Source of the DNA: CAZAZQ01 sp964489705
GTDB lineage: Bacteria > Zixibacteria > MSB-5A5 > GN15 > FEB-12
NCBI GenBank assembly: GCA_964489705.1
Contig: CAZAZQ010000005.1
Location: 62,001-126,000 of the forward strand
DNA: 64,000 bases
Direction: 5' to 3'
Part shown: piece by piece, positions 16,111-23,594 of the stretch
Numbering within the stretch: position 1 is the first letter of the stretch
Layout of the letters: every line of letters begins with the position of its first letter
Translations under genes and position numbers: made by a program
The notes under the pieces: generated by a model
Told to the model about the DNA's origin: nothing
What the model saw: the letters and a program-made list of their open reading frames with translations, nothing else
The model's database searches: none

Positions 16111-17169
16111 ATGACCGCACCGCGACCATCATTGCTGTTTCGCATAGCAGTGCCGCTGCTGAGCGTGGTAGTTTTTGTCGCTATCGTAGAGGTTGTGGTT
16201 CGCATCAGCGGGGTGGACACTACTTTTCGCAACCGGCTCTTCGTTCTGAATCGGGCGTTAGACTACCCGGATGTTTTCCAAAAAGACCATGACTTGTTCT
16301 GGCGTTTTCGCCCTAACCGTACGGTGCGCTCGAAATTTTTCGAAGGGAAAACGTACCGGATAAATTCGCTGGGTTTGCGGGGCGAGGAGATTCCGCCGGT
16401 AAAATCCAAAAAGAGAATTCTCGCTTTGGGGAATTCGTGTACTTTCGGCTGGGGGGTGGCGTGGGAAGAAACCTACATCAAGCAGTTGGAGCACCTGTTG
16501 GGAGGAGACTGGCGGGTTATCAACGGCGGCATCCCCGGTTACACTTCTTATCAAGGGAAGCTCTTTTTCGAGCGAGAGCTTGTCAAACTCGAGCCGGATA
16601 TTGTCTTGATAATGTTTGCTTGGAATGACCATTGGGCGGCGGCGCACCAGGTTGCCGATAAAGACCAACAATTTCCCTCGCCGTTTATTATTGATGTTCA
16701 AAATGTGCTTTCCCGCCTGCATTCGTACCGCTTGGCAAAGAAAGTATACCTTTCGTTAATGGAAGGTCCCCCCGATTCGCTCTTCCGCCACGGTGCGCCG
16801 GTCTACCGGGTGGGACTTGACGATTACACTCAAAACCTCAAGGAGATCTGTGCGGTGGCTCGTTCTCACGGTATCCGACCGATTTTGTTGACTTCGCCCA
16901 TTCCCTCGTTGCGCTTGTACTATCCTTCTTATATGAAATCGCCGCTTCACAAGTACCATCAAAAGTACAACGAAGCGGTGCGTCGGCTGGCGCGTGAGGA
17001 AGGAATCGACCTCGTCGATTTGGCAGAGGAATTTGACAAGTACCCGGATCTCTGGGATGATGCCCAGTACGACCCGATTCACTTCAACGCCAAGGGACAC
17101 CGGCTGGCGGCGGAGTGTATCGCTCAGTATCTCAAAGAGAAGGTCTTATCCCGTTCACCGGCGAATTAG
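16111..17169 (+). CDS. Membrane-anchored SGNH hydrolase, copy 2
   Basis: 352 residues, clearly a paralogue of the preceding gene over its whole length: a membrane helix near residues 8-28, LFWRFRPN, then GNSCTFGWGV (nucleophile S109), NGGIPGYTSYQGKLFFE, FAWNDHW and DPIHFNAKGH (D321, H324). The two copies keep all catalytic residues but differ widely between the blocks, so the duplication is old and the substrates may differ. ATG 16111 lies 32 bases after copy 1. It ends six bases before the convergent gene at 17176. Confidence 0.9.
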   Translation: MTAPRPSLLFRIAVPLLSVVVFVAIVEVVVRISGVDTTFRNRLFVLNRALDYPDVFQKDHDLFWRFRPNRTVRSKFFEGKTYRINSLGLRGEEIPPVKSKKRILALGNSCTFGWGVAWEETYIKQLEHLLGGDWRVINGGIPGYTSYQGKLFFERELVKLEPDIVLIMFAWNDHWAAAHQVADKDQQFPSPFIIDVQNVLSRLHSYRLAKKVYLSLMEGPPDSLFRHGAPVYRVGLDDYTQNLKEICAVARSHGIRPILLTSPIPSLRLYYPSYMKSPLHKYHQKYNEAVRRLAREEGIDLVDLAEEFDKYPDLWDDAQYDPIHFNAKGHRLAAECIAQYLKEKVLSRSPAN

Positions 17170-17175
17170 AAGACC

Positions 17176-18228
17176 TTATTTCAGCAGGAGCATCTTTTTG
17201 CTGAGGGCAGTTTCGTCGGTGATGAGCCGGTAGTAATAGACCCCGCTGGCAACGTCGAGTCCGTCAGAGTTTTTTCCGTCCCATATGATAGTTGTTTCCA
17301 AGCCGGTACCGATGCCTTGATACTGCCGTACCAGTTGCCCCTCGATGTTGAAAATCCTCAGTTGCCACTCCGTGCGATACGGCGGCGAAAAGGAGATCCG
17401 GGTCGAGGAATTGAATGGATTGGGGAAATTTTGTTTTAATGTGATGCCAAGAGGAAGTTCTCCTTGTGATGGAGCCGGTTCGGTAACATCGGTTGCGGAT
17501 GGAAATTGAATCTTCGTATTCCGGAAAGTAATTAAAGGCAGAGCGACGGTGTCGCCGTATTGGAGAGAATCGGTAAAACAGATTGAGTCGGGACCGACCA
17601 GAGAGGGGAAGAAACCGTGATAACCGGTTATATCGTACCCGTCGGCTGTGAGGACGGAAGCGGCGGTGAAAACGGTGTCGGAGCGGCTGTTGTAGAGAGT
17701 ATTCGCATGACAGTCGCCCCACACAAAATCGATGGTTGTTGAAGTGTCATGCCGAAGAGAATCGCCGCTCAGTGAGAATTGAAGAGTGAGCTTTTGGTCA
17801 TTAAGAAGAGGAGCGGAAGCAGCAGATGTTTTCTTTGCGGTAAAGCGGATGAGCATGTTGTGTGTATCATCGAGGAAGAGTGGTTTCAAAATAAATCCAA
17901 ACGACCACCCGGCAGTGTCAAAAAAAGTTGTGTTAGTAATGTTATAGAACTTTATCAGGGTGGTGTCGTATGCCAGCGAGAAAGTTACCATTCCGATGTC
18001 GAACTCGGACAGTGAATCATCTCGGTGTATTATCATATCTACATTGACTGTCGACCGTGCTGTTATGTGGGGAGGGGTTGTTAGGGTGACGGAAAGGGGG
18101 AAAGAAGTGACCTCAGAGGCGGAGGAAAAGGAATACAATGTCGTCAGCCATACCAGAGCGAAAAGAATTCTTCCTTCCCATATGACCTTCTGCCGAAGGA
18201 ACTTCTTCCCTTTTGAGTGTTTCGCCAC
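17176..18228 (-). CDS. Secreted protein with Por-type C-terminal sorting domain
   Basis: About 350 residues from a GTG at 18228 chosen because GGAG lies eight bases upstream and it gives a proper signal peptide (KKFLRQKVIWEGRILFALVWLTTLYSFSSA); the open frame extends to 18315. The body looks like a cohesin-type beta-sandwich (SLAYDTTLIKFYNI). The C-terminal 90 residues are a FlgD-Ig/type A sorting domain: LKQNFPNPFNSSTRISF, IFNIEGQLVRQY, WDGKNSDGLDVASGVYYYRL, ending KKMLLLK. It is likely a cargo of the type IX-like system encoded at 38-56 kb. Confidence 0.82.
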   Translation of the reverse strand: MAKHSKGKKFLRQKVIWEGRILFALVWLTTLYSFSSASEVTSFPLSVTLTTPPHITARSTVNVDMIIHRDDSLSEFDIGMVTFSLAYDTTLIKFYNITNTTFFDTAGWSFGFILKPLFLDDTHNMLIRFTAKKTSAASAPLLNDQKLTLQFSLSGDSLRHDTSTTIDFVWGDCHANTLYNSRSDTVFTAASVLTADGYDITGYHGFFPSLVGPDSICFTDSLQYGDTVALPLITFRNTKIQFPSATDVTEPAPSQGELPLGITLKQNFPNPFNSSTRISFSPPYRTEWQLRIFNIEGQLVRQYQGIGTGLETTIIWDGKNSDGLDVASGVYYYRLITDETALSKKMLLLK

Positions 18229-18303
18229 TCTTGACACTCCGTCCGGTAGCGTGGTGATATTTCCCGTTTCCTTACGGTGCTTTGAATTATTTATCGAGAC
18301 ATA

Positions 18304-18358
18304 AAAAAAACCCACCGTTGAAAAGGTGGGTTTTTGAAATTTATTTTACCACGTTAAA
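18304..18358. repeat. 55-bp contig end duplicated across the assembly gap (left copy)
   Basis: Seven A plus 48 further bases, identical to 18459-18513 on the other side of the N run. It holds a copy of the terminator hairpin and of the last codons of the secreted-protein gene beginning at 19080. Identity ends exactly at the gap, which points to an unmerged contig overlap rather than a biological repeat. Confidence 0.9.
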
Positions 18359-18458
18359 NNNNNNNNNNNNNNNNNNNNNNNNNNNNNNNNNNNNNNNNNN
18401 NNNNNNNNNNNNNNNNNNNNNNNNNNNNNNNNNNNNNNNNNNNNNNNNNNNNNNNNNN
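18359..18458. other. Assembly gap of 100 N
   Basis: Exactly 100 N, the default length for a gap of unknown size. With the identical 55-bp flanks the true gap is probably negative, meaning the two contigs overlap and no sequence is missing. Confidence 0.97.
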
Positions 18459-18513
18459 AAAAAAACCCACCGTTGAAAAGGTGGGTTTTTGAAATTTATT
18501 TTACCACGTTAAA
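18459..18513. repeat. 55-bp contig end duplicated across the assembly gap (right copy)
   Basis: Identical to 18304-18358. This copy is continuous with the real 3' end of the downstream minus-strand gene. Confidence 0.9.
18463..18488 (-). terminator. Terminator of the secreted-protein gene at 18496-19080
   Basis: AAACCCACC (18463-18471) pairs with GGTGGGTTT (18480-18488), loop GTTGAAAA. Read on the minus strand it follows the stop codon by a few bases and runs into a T-run. The stem is flanked by A and T on both sides, so it could work in both directions. The left contig end (18307-18332) carries the same hairpin. Confidence 0.85.
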
Positions 18514-19080
18514 GATGTACGGTCCGTACCATTTCGGTTCTTCGATGTTCCCCGGAGGAGAAGGAGCAAACATCCACCGCCCGCCGGGAGGGAAGTAGGA
18601 AGAATCGATGGTCAATTTACCCGCATCGGGGACGATGATCTCGAAAGAGAGCACTTTCATCATGTCATGCGGAGTGTATTCTTTTTTCACGCACAGACCG
18701 CCGAAGCCGAGAGTGTCGGGGAGAATTCCGTCCCAGTCGCATTCAACCGGAAAGACACCGCCGAAGTCCCAGATGGACTTGTCGTTCCAGCCGTTGTACC
18801 CTTTGATGTCGCCGCGTTCGTTCAAGCCGTTCCCACTGTCGGTTACGTGGACGATGTTTTTAATGGTTGGTGACAGAATTTTGAAACCGAAAGAAAAGCC
18901 GGTGTAAATATCGGTGTTAGCGACGTAGATGTCCACGGAAACTTTCTCGCCCGCCTTGATAGTGCTGTCGTTCACGGCGCCGGGACCTGAAATTTTGAGA
19001 CTGATTCCGGACGACCACCCGGATGAAATCCCAAAAACGAGAAGCAAAATCGTCATGACCAAAAGTTTTCGCATATTCAT
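18496..19080 (-). CDS. Secreted protein, cohesin-like fold, unknown function
   Basis: 194 residues with a clear signal peptide (RKLLVMTILLLVFGISSGWSS) and a beta-rich body starting GISLKISGPGAVNDS, with KAGEKVSVDIYVAN, as in cohesin-type or extracellular beta-sandwich domains. It ends WYGPYIFNVVK without a Por-type tail. GGTAGGAGAAG lies just upstream of ATG 19080. It belongs to a lineage-specific family I cannot name. A perfect 7-bp inverted repeat CTAAGTT-TAT-AACTTAG (19199-19215) sits about 120 bases upstream and could be an operator. Confidence 0.75.
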   Translation of the reverse strand: MNMRKLLVMTILLLVFGISSGWSSGISLKISGPGAVNDSTIKAGEKVSVDIYVANTDIYTGFSFGFKILSPTIKNIVHVTDSGNGLNERGDIKGYNGWNDKSIWDFGGVFPVECDWDGILPDTLGFGGLCVKKEYTPHDMMKVLSFEIIVPDAGKLTIDSSYFPPGGRWMFAPSPPGNIEEPKWYGPYIFNVVK

Positions 19081-19270
19081 GTATCTTCTCCTACCAACTT
19101 ATGTAACTGATATATTGTTTTCTTTCCGCCATTCTTCTTGCTTGCCGTAAGAAATCGTAGCTTGCGTATGTCTTTTTTGTTTTACACTGTTGTCATCACT
19201 AAGTTTATAACTTAGCACCTTCGGTCACCGTTGTCAAATGGAATTTCCGTCCCACGCCTGAGAGGATGCT

Positions 19271-19771
19271 TTAGGTTCGGCTTGTATGTTTATGTTCCGT
19301 AGAGATTTCCACCCAATTTCGTGCCGGGAATATTTCCAGTTCTTCGGTGATATCATCAATGGCTTTGACGAGATTCTTCCAGCTCACCAGATGTCGCGCT
19401 TTGGTCGGCGCCAGCCAGCGGTATTCGCTGTTTTCGGGGGAGAGCTTGACCTCCGCTTTTTCCGGCACCACAGCGACGATGAGGGGAAGTATCCAGATGG
19501 TGTCATATTCCGGCTCGTAAAATTGTATCAAGTATTCCGTCGCCCACATGCTGAGCGGTTTCAAGCCGGTTTCTTCTTTGAGCTCTCGTTTCACCACCTG
19601 CGCAACGGTTTCATCGCCGCGCTTGCCACCGGTCATAAAACCCCAGTACCCAGCGTACGACTCCCCTTCCGCCCGCTTGAGAATCAGAAACTTCCAGCCG
19701 TCGTAATCCTTTTTGACGACCGCGACATTGACGCCGGGAGATTCGATTTTGATGTTTGTATGTTCCGTCAT
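19271..19771 (-). CDS. Nudix hydrolase
   Basis: 166 residues. The Nudix box GGKRGDETVAQVVKRELKEETGL (residues 48-70) has the full GX5EX7REUXEEXGU pattern, so it should hydrolyse a nucleoside diphosphate-X. Preceding VNVAVVKK and following WILPLIVAVVPEKAEV with SPENSEYRWLAPTKA resemble the dATP/dihydroneopterin-triphosphate pyrophosphatase (NudB-like) group, but substrate assignment from sequence alone is unsafe. It stands alone, 170 bases upstream of panC's 3' end, with a weak ribosome site. Confidence 0.9.
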   Translation of the reverse strand: MTEHTNIKIESPGVNVAVVKKDYDGWKFLILKRAEGESYAGYWGFMTGGKRGDETVAQVVKRELKEETGLKPLSMWATEYLIQFYEPEYDTIWILPLIVAVVPEKAEVKLSPENSEYRWLAPTKARHLVSWKNLVKAIDDITEELEIFPARNWVEISTEHKHTSRT

Positions 19772-19942
19772 AGGCGTATTTTCTTACCCACTTTCTTTTC
19801 GTTTCTCTTCTTTCGTCTTTATTGAATGATAAGGTATGAGCGTGCCGGCAAAGGTCAACGGTTAATTTTACCCTTTCATGACTACTTACGGTTCAGTGTC
19901 TCGATGCCTGACACTGGAGGGATTGTAATGATTCGCAACCGG

Positions 19943-20791
19943 TTACGACAACAGCTTCATATTGTCGATTAAGCGCACCTTGTGAACCTTGACCGCCAGT
20001 GAGCAGACGGTGCCTCTCACCACTTTTTTCACCGGCTTCAGCGATTCGAAATCGGTAAAGGCAATGTAATCAATCTCCGCCGTCGGGCAGGTGGCTTTGA
20101 TGACGGCTCTCATTTCGCGACGGATCTTGGCAGCATCCAGCTCGCCGCTTTGCACCATTGCCTTGGCGGTGCGGAGAGCATAATACAAGCAGAGCGCTTC
20201 TCGGCGTTGCTCGGGAGTGAAATACTTGTTCCGCGACGACATCGCCAGCCCGTCCGGCTCCCGAACAGTGGGAGCGATGATGAATTTAATCGGGTAGCCC
20301 AAGTCGTATGTCATCCGCTTGAGAACTATCGCTTGTTGATAATCCTTCATTCCGAAAACAGCCACATCGGGACGGCAAATATTGAACAGCTTGGCAACAA
20401 TGGTGGTCACACCGCGGAAGTGCGTCGGGCGCGAGGCGCCTTCGAGGCTTTTAGTCAGCTTTTCAACGGTGACGTACGTCTGAAAATCGGGGGGATAGAT
20501 ATCTTCCGCTTTAGGGATGAAGACAATATCGCCGCCGACCGCTTTGATTTTCCTCAGGTCGCCTTTTTCGTCGCGGGGGTATTTGTTAAAATCTTCATGC
20601 GGGGCGAACTGGGTCGGGTTGACGAAGATGCTGGTAATGACCACGTCGGCTTTTTTCTTGGCTTTACGAATGAGGGAGAGGTGCCCTTCGTGAAGAAACC
20701 CCATTGTCGGGACAAGGGCTATGGTTTTCCCTTCCGCCGCCAGCTTCCGAGCGGTGGCTTGCATTGTTTTTACCGAGCGGATAACACGCAT
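19943..20791 (-). CDS. panC: Pantoate-beta-alanine ligase (pantothenate synthetase)
   Basis: Condenses pantoate with beta-alanine using ATP, the last step of pantothenate synthesis. PTMGFLHEGHLSLIRKA with the HIGH-like HEGH, SIFVNPTQF, then FRGVTTIVAKLFNI, DYQQAIVLKRM, and the KMSKS-like MSSRN are present. I start it at ATG 20791 (282 residues, the normal size), which shares one base with the upstream stop (TGATG); an ATG at 20806 also exists. It is thus translationally coupled to a toxin-antitoxin gene, an odd partner. No panB or panD is nearby. Confidence 0.95.
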   Translation of the reverse strand: MRVIRSVKTMQATARKLAAEGKTIALVPTMGFLHEGHLSLIRKAKKKADVVITSIFVNPTQFAPHEDFNKYPRDEKGDLRKIKAVGGDIVFIPKAEDIYPPDFQTYVTVEKLTKSLEGASRPTHFRGVTTIVAKLFNICRPDVAVFGMKDYQQAIVLKRMTYDLGYPIKFIIAPTVREPDGLAMSSRNKYFTPEQRREALCLYYALRTAKAMVQSGELDAAKIRREMRAVIKATCPTAEIDYIAFTDFESLKPVKKVVRGTVCSLAVKVHKVRLIDNMKLLS

Positions 20792-21882
20792 CAGTTTCGA
20801 GCCCACGAGTATTTTATTTTCAGTCCGTTGAATTGGTGATACGGTATTATCTTTTCAAATTGTAATCGCCCCACCACTATGCCGGGGTGAATATGGATTG
20901 AACGGGCAAAATCCTTAATTTTTGTGTATGAGAAAGGAGCAAGTCTCAGGAGCCTTTCAAATTCATTGGAGGGAATGAGCACCTCACGAGCAAATCGATT
21001 GGCGACTCTTTCCTCTTCAATGTCAACTTCCGTTGTCTTTTCTTTTTCATGGAGTTGATCAAGATAGGGAGTGCGACGTTTTCCAAAAAGGATATGTCCT
21101 AACTCATGGAAAAAGCTGAACCAGAACTGATCGTTTCTTTTGTAGCGTAGGTTGAGGAGGATAATAGCTTTACCACCCCACCAGAAAGCGGCCCCGCTTG
21201 TTTTGATTCCTTTTAATTCCGGGACGATAGCCACTGCAATTCCGGCTTCGGCGCAAATTTGTATTAACTTGGGAATAAACTCTGAAGGGGGTAGTAGAGT
21301 CAAAGCCCTAAGTTGTTGGAGGGATTTTCTGGCCTTATCTCGTGCAAACTCCTCAGTCTCAATTTGTTGGGATTCAATTTGTCCTTTTCGTAGCCAACAG
21401 AGCAGCGAATTTTGATTTACCTTTCCTCTCCCGGATATTCTGAAAGAAGCCGTGAGTGTTTTTACTTCTTCAAATGAGCTCACTCCCCAAAAACTCAGCA
21501 GTTCTTTCGCCTGTTCCGCCTTATCGTTGAATTTCCGTATCCAACCAAGCCTTATCAACTCGCGGACAGGGTATTCATTCAGCCGCTTTGATTCTTTCAA
21601 CAGCTTTTCCCTGTCCTCGATGCGGGCACGGTTGTAGCGGTAGTTGTTTTCGAGATTTAGCCAAACGTGAGCCGGTATCCCTAAAACCCGTTCAAATTGG
21701 ATGGCTGTTTCAGGGGTTATTTGTTTTTTCCCCTTAATTATTTCATTTATTGCCGACTTGGGTCGACCGGTTCGTTCCGCAAACTCCTTTTGACTCATTC
21801 CCCTAGCTTCCAGCTCGTCGAGCAATATCTCACCTGGTGGAATGGCAATGTCTGGCCAAATTCTTTTAACGTTAGTCGCCAT
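20791..21882 (-). CDS. higA: HigA-type antitoxin fused to an ImmA/IrrE metallopeptidase
   Basis: 363 residues in two parts. Residues 10-80 are a HigA/VapI-type HTH (PPGEILLDELEARGMSQKEF, GRPKSAINEIIKGKKQIT). Residues about 190-340 are an ImmA/IrrE (DUF955) domain with zinc motif HELGH at 259-263 and a downstream EEERVANRFAREVLIP. Such fusions are known as antitoxins; the peptidase may cleave the antitoxin or a repressor under stress. It overlaps higB by 11 bases. The region is visibly more AT-rich than its neighbours, suggesting acquisition. Likely represses its own promoter through the HTH. Confidence 0.9.
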   Translation of the reverse strand: MATNVKRIWPDIAIPPGEILLDELEARGMSQKEFAERTGRPKSAINEIIKGKKQITPETAIQFERVLGIPAHVWLNLENNYRYNRARIEDREKLLKESKRLNEYPVRELIRLGWIRKFNDKAEQAKELLSFWGVSSFEEVKTLTASFRISGRGKVNQNSLLCWLRKGQIESQQIETEEFARDKARKSLQQLRALTLLPPSEFIPKLIQICAEAGIAVAIVPELKGIKTSGAAFWWGGKAIILLNLRYKRNDQFWFSFFHELGHILFGKRRTPYLDQLHEKEKTTEVDIEEERVANRFAREVLIPSNEFERLLRLAPFSYTKIKDFARSIHIHPGIVVGRLQFEKIIPYHQFNGLKIKYSWARN

Positions 21883-22177
21883 AATGTCTACTTACTTCTT
21901 CTATTCTCAGCACGTTTTGTTTACTCCCGATGACAGTGAAAATCAACCGCCATCTTTTATCAAGTTTCAAGGCGTATTGATTTTTTCTGTCACCAACAAG
22001 GGCATGGAATCTTAAAGATGCAAAATTTCTCAAGTCATCAAGGCTCTCGATAGCCTCCAGAGTATCAATACATTTATGATACTTATACGCTATCGCTTTA
22101 TTCCATGTTTTGACAGCAAATTTGTAAGATTGGCGGCACTTCTCAAGTTTCTTTGTTTTATATGTAACATTATACAT
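21872..22177 (-). CDS. higB: HigB-type toxin (RelE/ParE superfamily)
   Basis: 101 residues: TKKLEKCRQSYKFAVKTWNK at the N-terminus, then LRFHALVGDRKNQYALKLDKRWRLIFT, the HigB/killer-protein signature of ribosome-dependent mRNA interferases. It ends IEEVSRHYGD. Gene order is toxin first, antitoxin second, as in other higBA loci. The ATG at 22177 has no visible Shine-Dalgarno, and a near-consensus promoter overlaps its first codons, which may keep toxin translation low relative to antitoxin. Confidence 0.88.
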   Translation of the reverse strand: MYNVTYKTKKLEKCRQSYKFAVKTWNKAIAYKYHKCIDTLEAIESLDDLRNFASLRFHALVGDRKNQYALKLDKRWRLIFTVIGSKQNVLRIEEVSRHYGD

Positions 22178-22197
22178 GTTTATACGGCAGAGGTCAA
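22169..22197 (-). promoter_or_regulatory. Near-consensus promoter overlapping the higB start codon
   Basis: On the minus strand TTGACC (22197-22192), a 17-base spacer, and a perfect TATAAT (22174-22169). The -10 box is codons 2 and 3 of higB (ATG at 22177-22175). Transcription would begin near 22162, downstream of the toxin start codon, giving an mRNA for the antitoxin without a translatable toxin. Confidence 0.6.
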
Positions 22198-22267
22198 TAT
22201 TTTATTCACCCCAAGGGTAAAAAATTTTCTTCCCCATATTTCTCACCTTTCAAGTTGTTAGAGCTTC

Positions 22268-23395
22268 CTATGTTGCCTTTTCTTCTTCTACCCGCGGGTT
22301 GACATGCTCTTCTTCGAAAAAGAGCGGGTCTTCTTCCGGGATTTTGTAGCCGTCTTTGTAGTACCGTATCACCACGTAACCGCGGGCTTGCGCCGTGGCG
22401 AGAATCGCAAGCATGTACCCGATTATCGAGGCGAAAACCAACGCCAGCATTACCGCCATCAAGTAACCGGCGGCTTCGTTTCCTCCGCCCCGCAACCATG
22501 GGGCAAGGGAAAACGACCAGTGGATGCCCGGAAAGATATTGAACGTTTCCCGCACGAGAGGAGTATTGACAGGAAGATGTGAAAGCCCCGATTTGAGGAG
22601 GTACCAGACTTTCTTGCCCGCTCCCAGCGAGGAGGCGAGGGTGAGAAATTCAACGGCGCGGAAGGAAAAGTAGGCATAGATAAAGCCGCAGAGCTTAGCG
22701 ACAATCGCCGCATATGCCGTATACAAAAACCAGCGCACCGGCTGACGGATAATCGTCGAGAAAGTTTCCAGGATGGCGGTGAAAGTCTCCCCTCGCCGTT
22801 CCGCCGCCGCCACGGCAGGCAAGAGGATAACGGAAATAACGGTGATGAAACAGATAAACACGACAAATAAGGCGATGATAAAGTTGGGAATAACAAAAAA
22901 GAGGGCATAGATCCACTCACCAAGGTAGGGGATACGGGTAATGAGCCCCAGCAGGAATATCAGCAAGACAATGATACAAACGAAAACAAAAATGGAGAGC
23001 TCCGACAAGAAAAGCTGCGGAAGACGCCGGAAACTGAAACGAAGCGCTTTCCCCAAAGATAAAAAGCGATTGCCGCGTAATTCTTCTATTGTAATAGCGG
23101 AAACACCGAAGAAGCCGAGCATAAGGGCGTAGATAGCCACGAGAAGGCCAAGGTGGTACAACGTCTGGGCAAGCCAGTGAGAGAAAGTCAGGTACGTAAG
23201 CGGAAGCAGCCCATATACCGAGTAGAAAGTCGCAAGTTTTTCTCCGTCAACGACCACGGCAAGGTAGGTGAAGAAGTCATAGCCCAACAGCCCCACCGAG
23301 AGAAAGAAGGTCATCAAGGAAATTTTCTTTGCCGAAAGGGCTTTAGCAGGAGCAACCAGTATATCCCGAAAATCATAGTATGGTTTTGGTTCCAT
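22268..23395 (-). CDS. Polytopic membrane protein of unknown function
   Basis: 375 residues with six to eight hydrophobic segments (about 25-50, 75-100, 135-158, 165-200, 225-250, 310-340) and a charged, Glu-rich C-terminus (PEEDPLFFEEEHVNPRVEEE). The layout resembles bacterial multi-pass DUF4013-type or membrane-assembly proteins, but no motif settles it. ATG 23395 has only a weak ribosome site. It is flanked by the toxin-antitoxin island and pyrG, all on the minus strand, with about 200 bases free on the pyrG side. Confidence 0.75.
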   Translation of the reverse strand: MEPKPYYDFRDILVAPAKALSAKKISLMTFFLSVGLLGYDFFTYLAVVVDGEKLATFYSVYGLLPLTYLTFSHWLAQTLYHLGLLVAIYALMLGFFGVSAITIEELRGNRFLSLGKALRFSFRRLPQLFLSELSIFVFVCIIVLLIFLLGLITRIPYLGEWIYALFFVIPNFIIALFVVFICFITVISVILLPAVAAAERRGETFTAILETFSTIIRQPVRWFLYTAYAAIVAKLCGFIYAYFSFRAVEFLTLASSLGAGKKVWYLLKSGLSHLPVNTPLVRETFNIFPGIHWSFSLAPWLRGGGNEAAGYLMAVMLALVFASIIGYMLAILATAQARGYVVIRYYKDGYKIPEEDPLFFEEEHVNPRVEEEKAT

Positions 23396-23594
23396 AAACT
23401 ACATCTTGCATCCGAAAAATTTGTATGTCAAGTCAATATTCGCCGTCTTTCTCAACCATTCCATAGGTTATACCCGACGAAGCAGCAAAGGAATCGACTT
23501 TTACCGCCTGCTCTTGCTCCACCCTTCTGGAATACCACCGGTTTGGGCGTACTTTCCCTATTTCGATTGATTTTTTTCGTCTCGTCCTTAAGAG

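Noticed and set aside
18282..18476. Open frame running through the N gap
   Set aside because: It exists only because N was read as coding; it overlaps the duplicated contig ends and a terminator.
19894..19916. Hairpin CAGTGTC/GACACTG between the Nudix and panC genes
   Set aside because: No T-run on either strand, so not a terminator; no second copy seen in the window.
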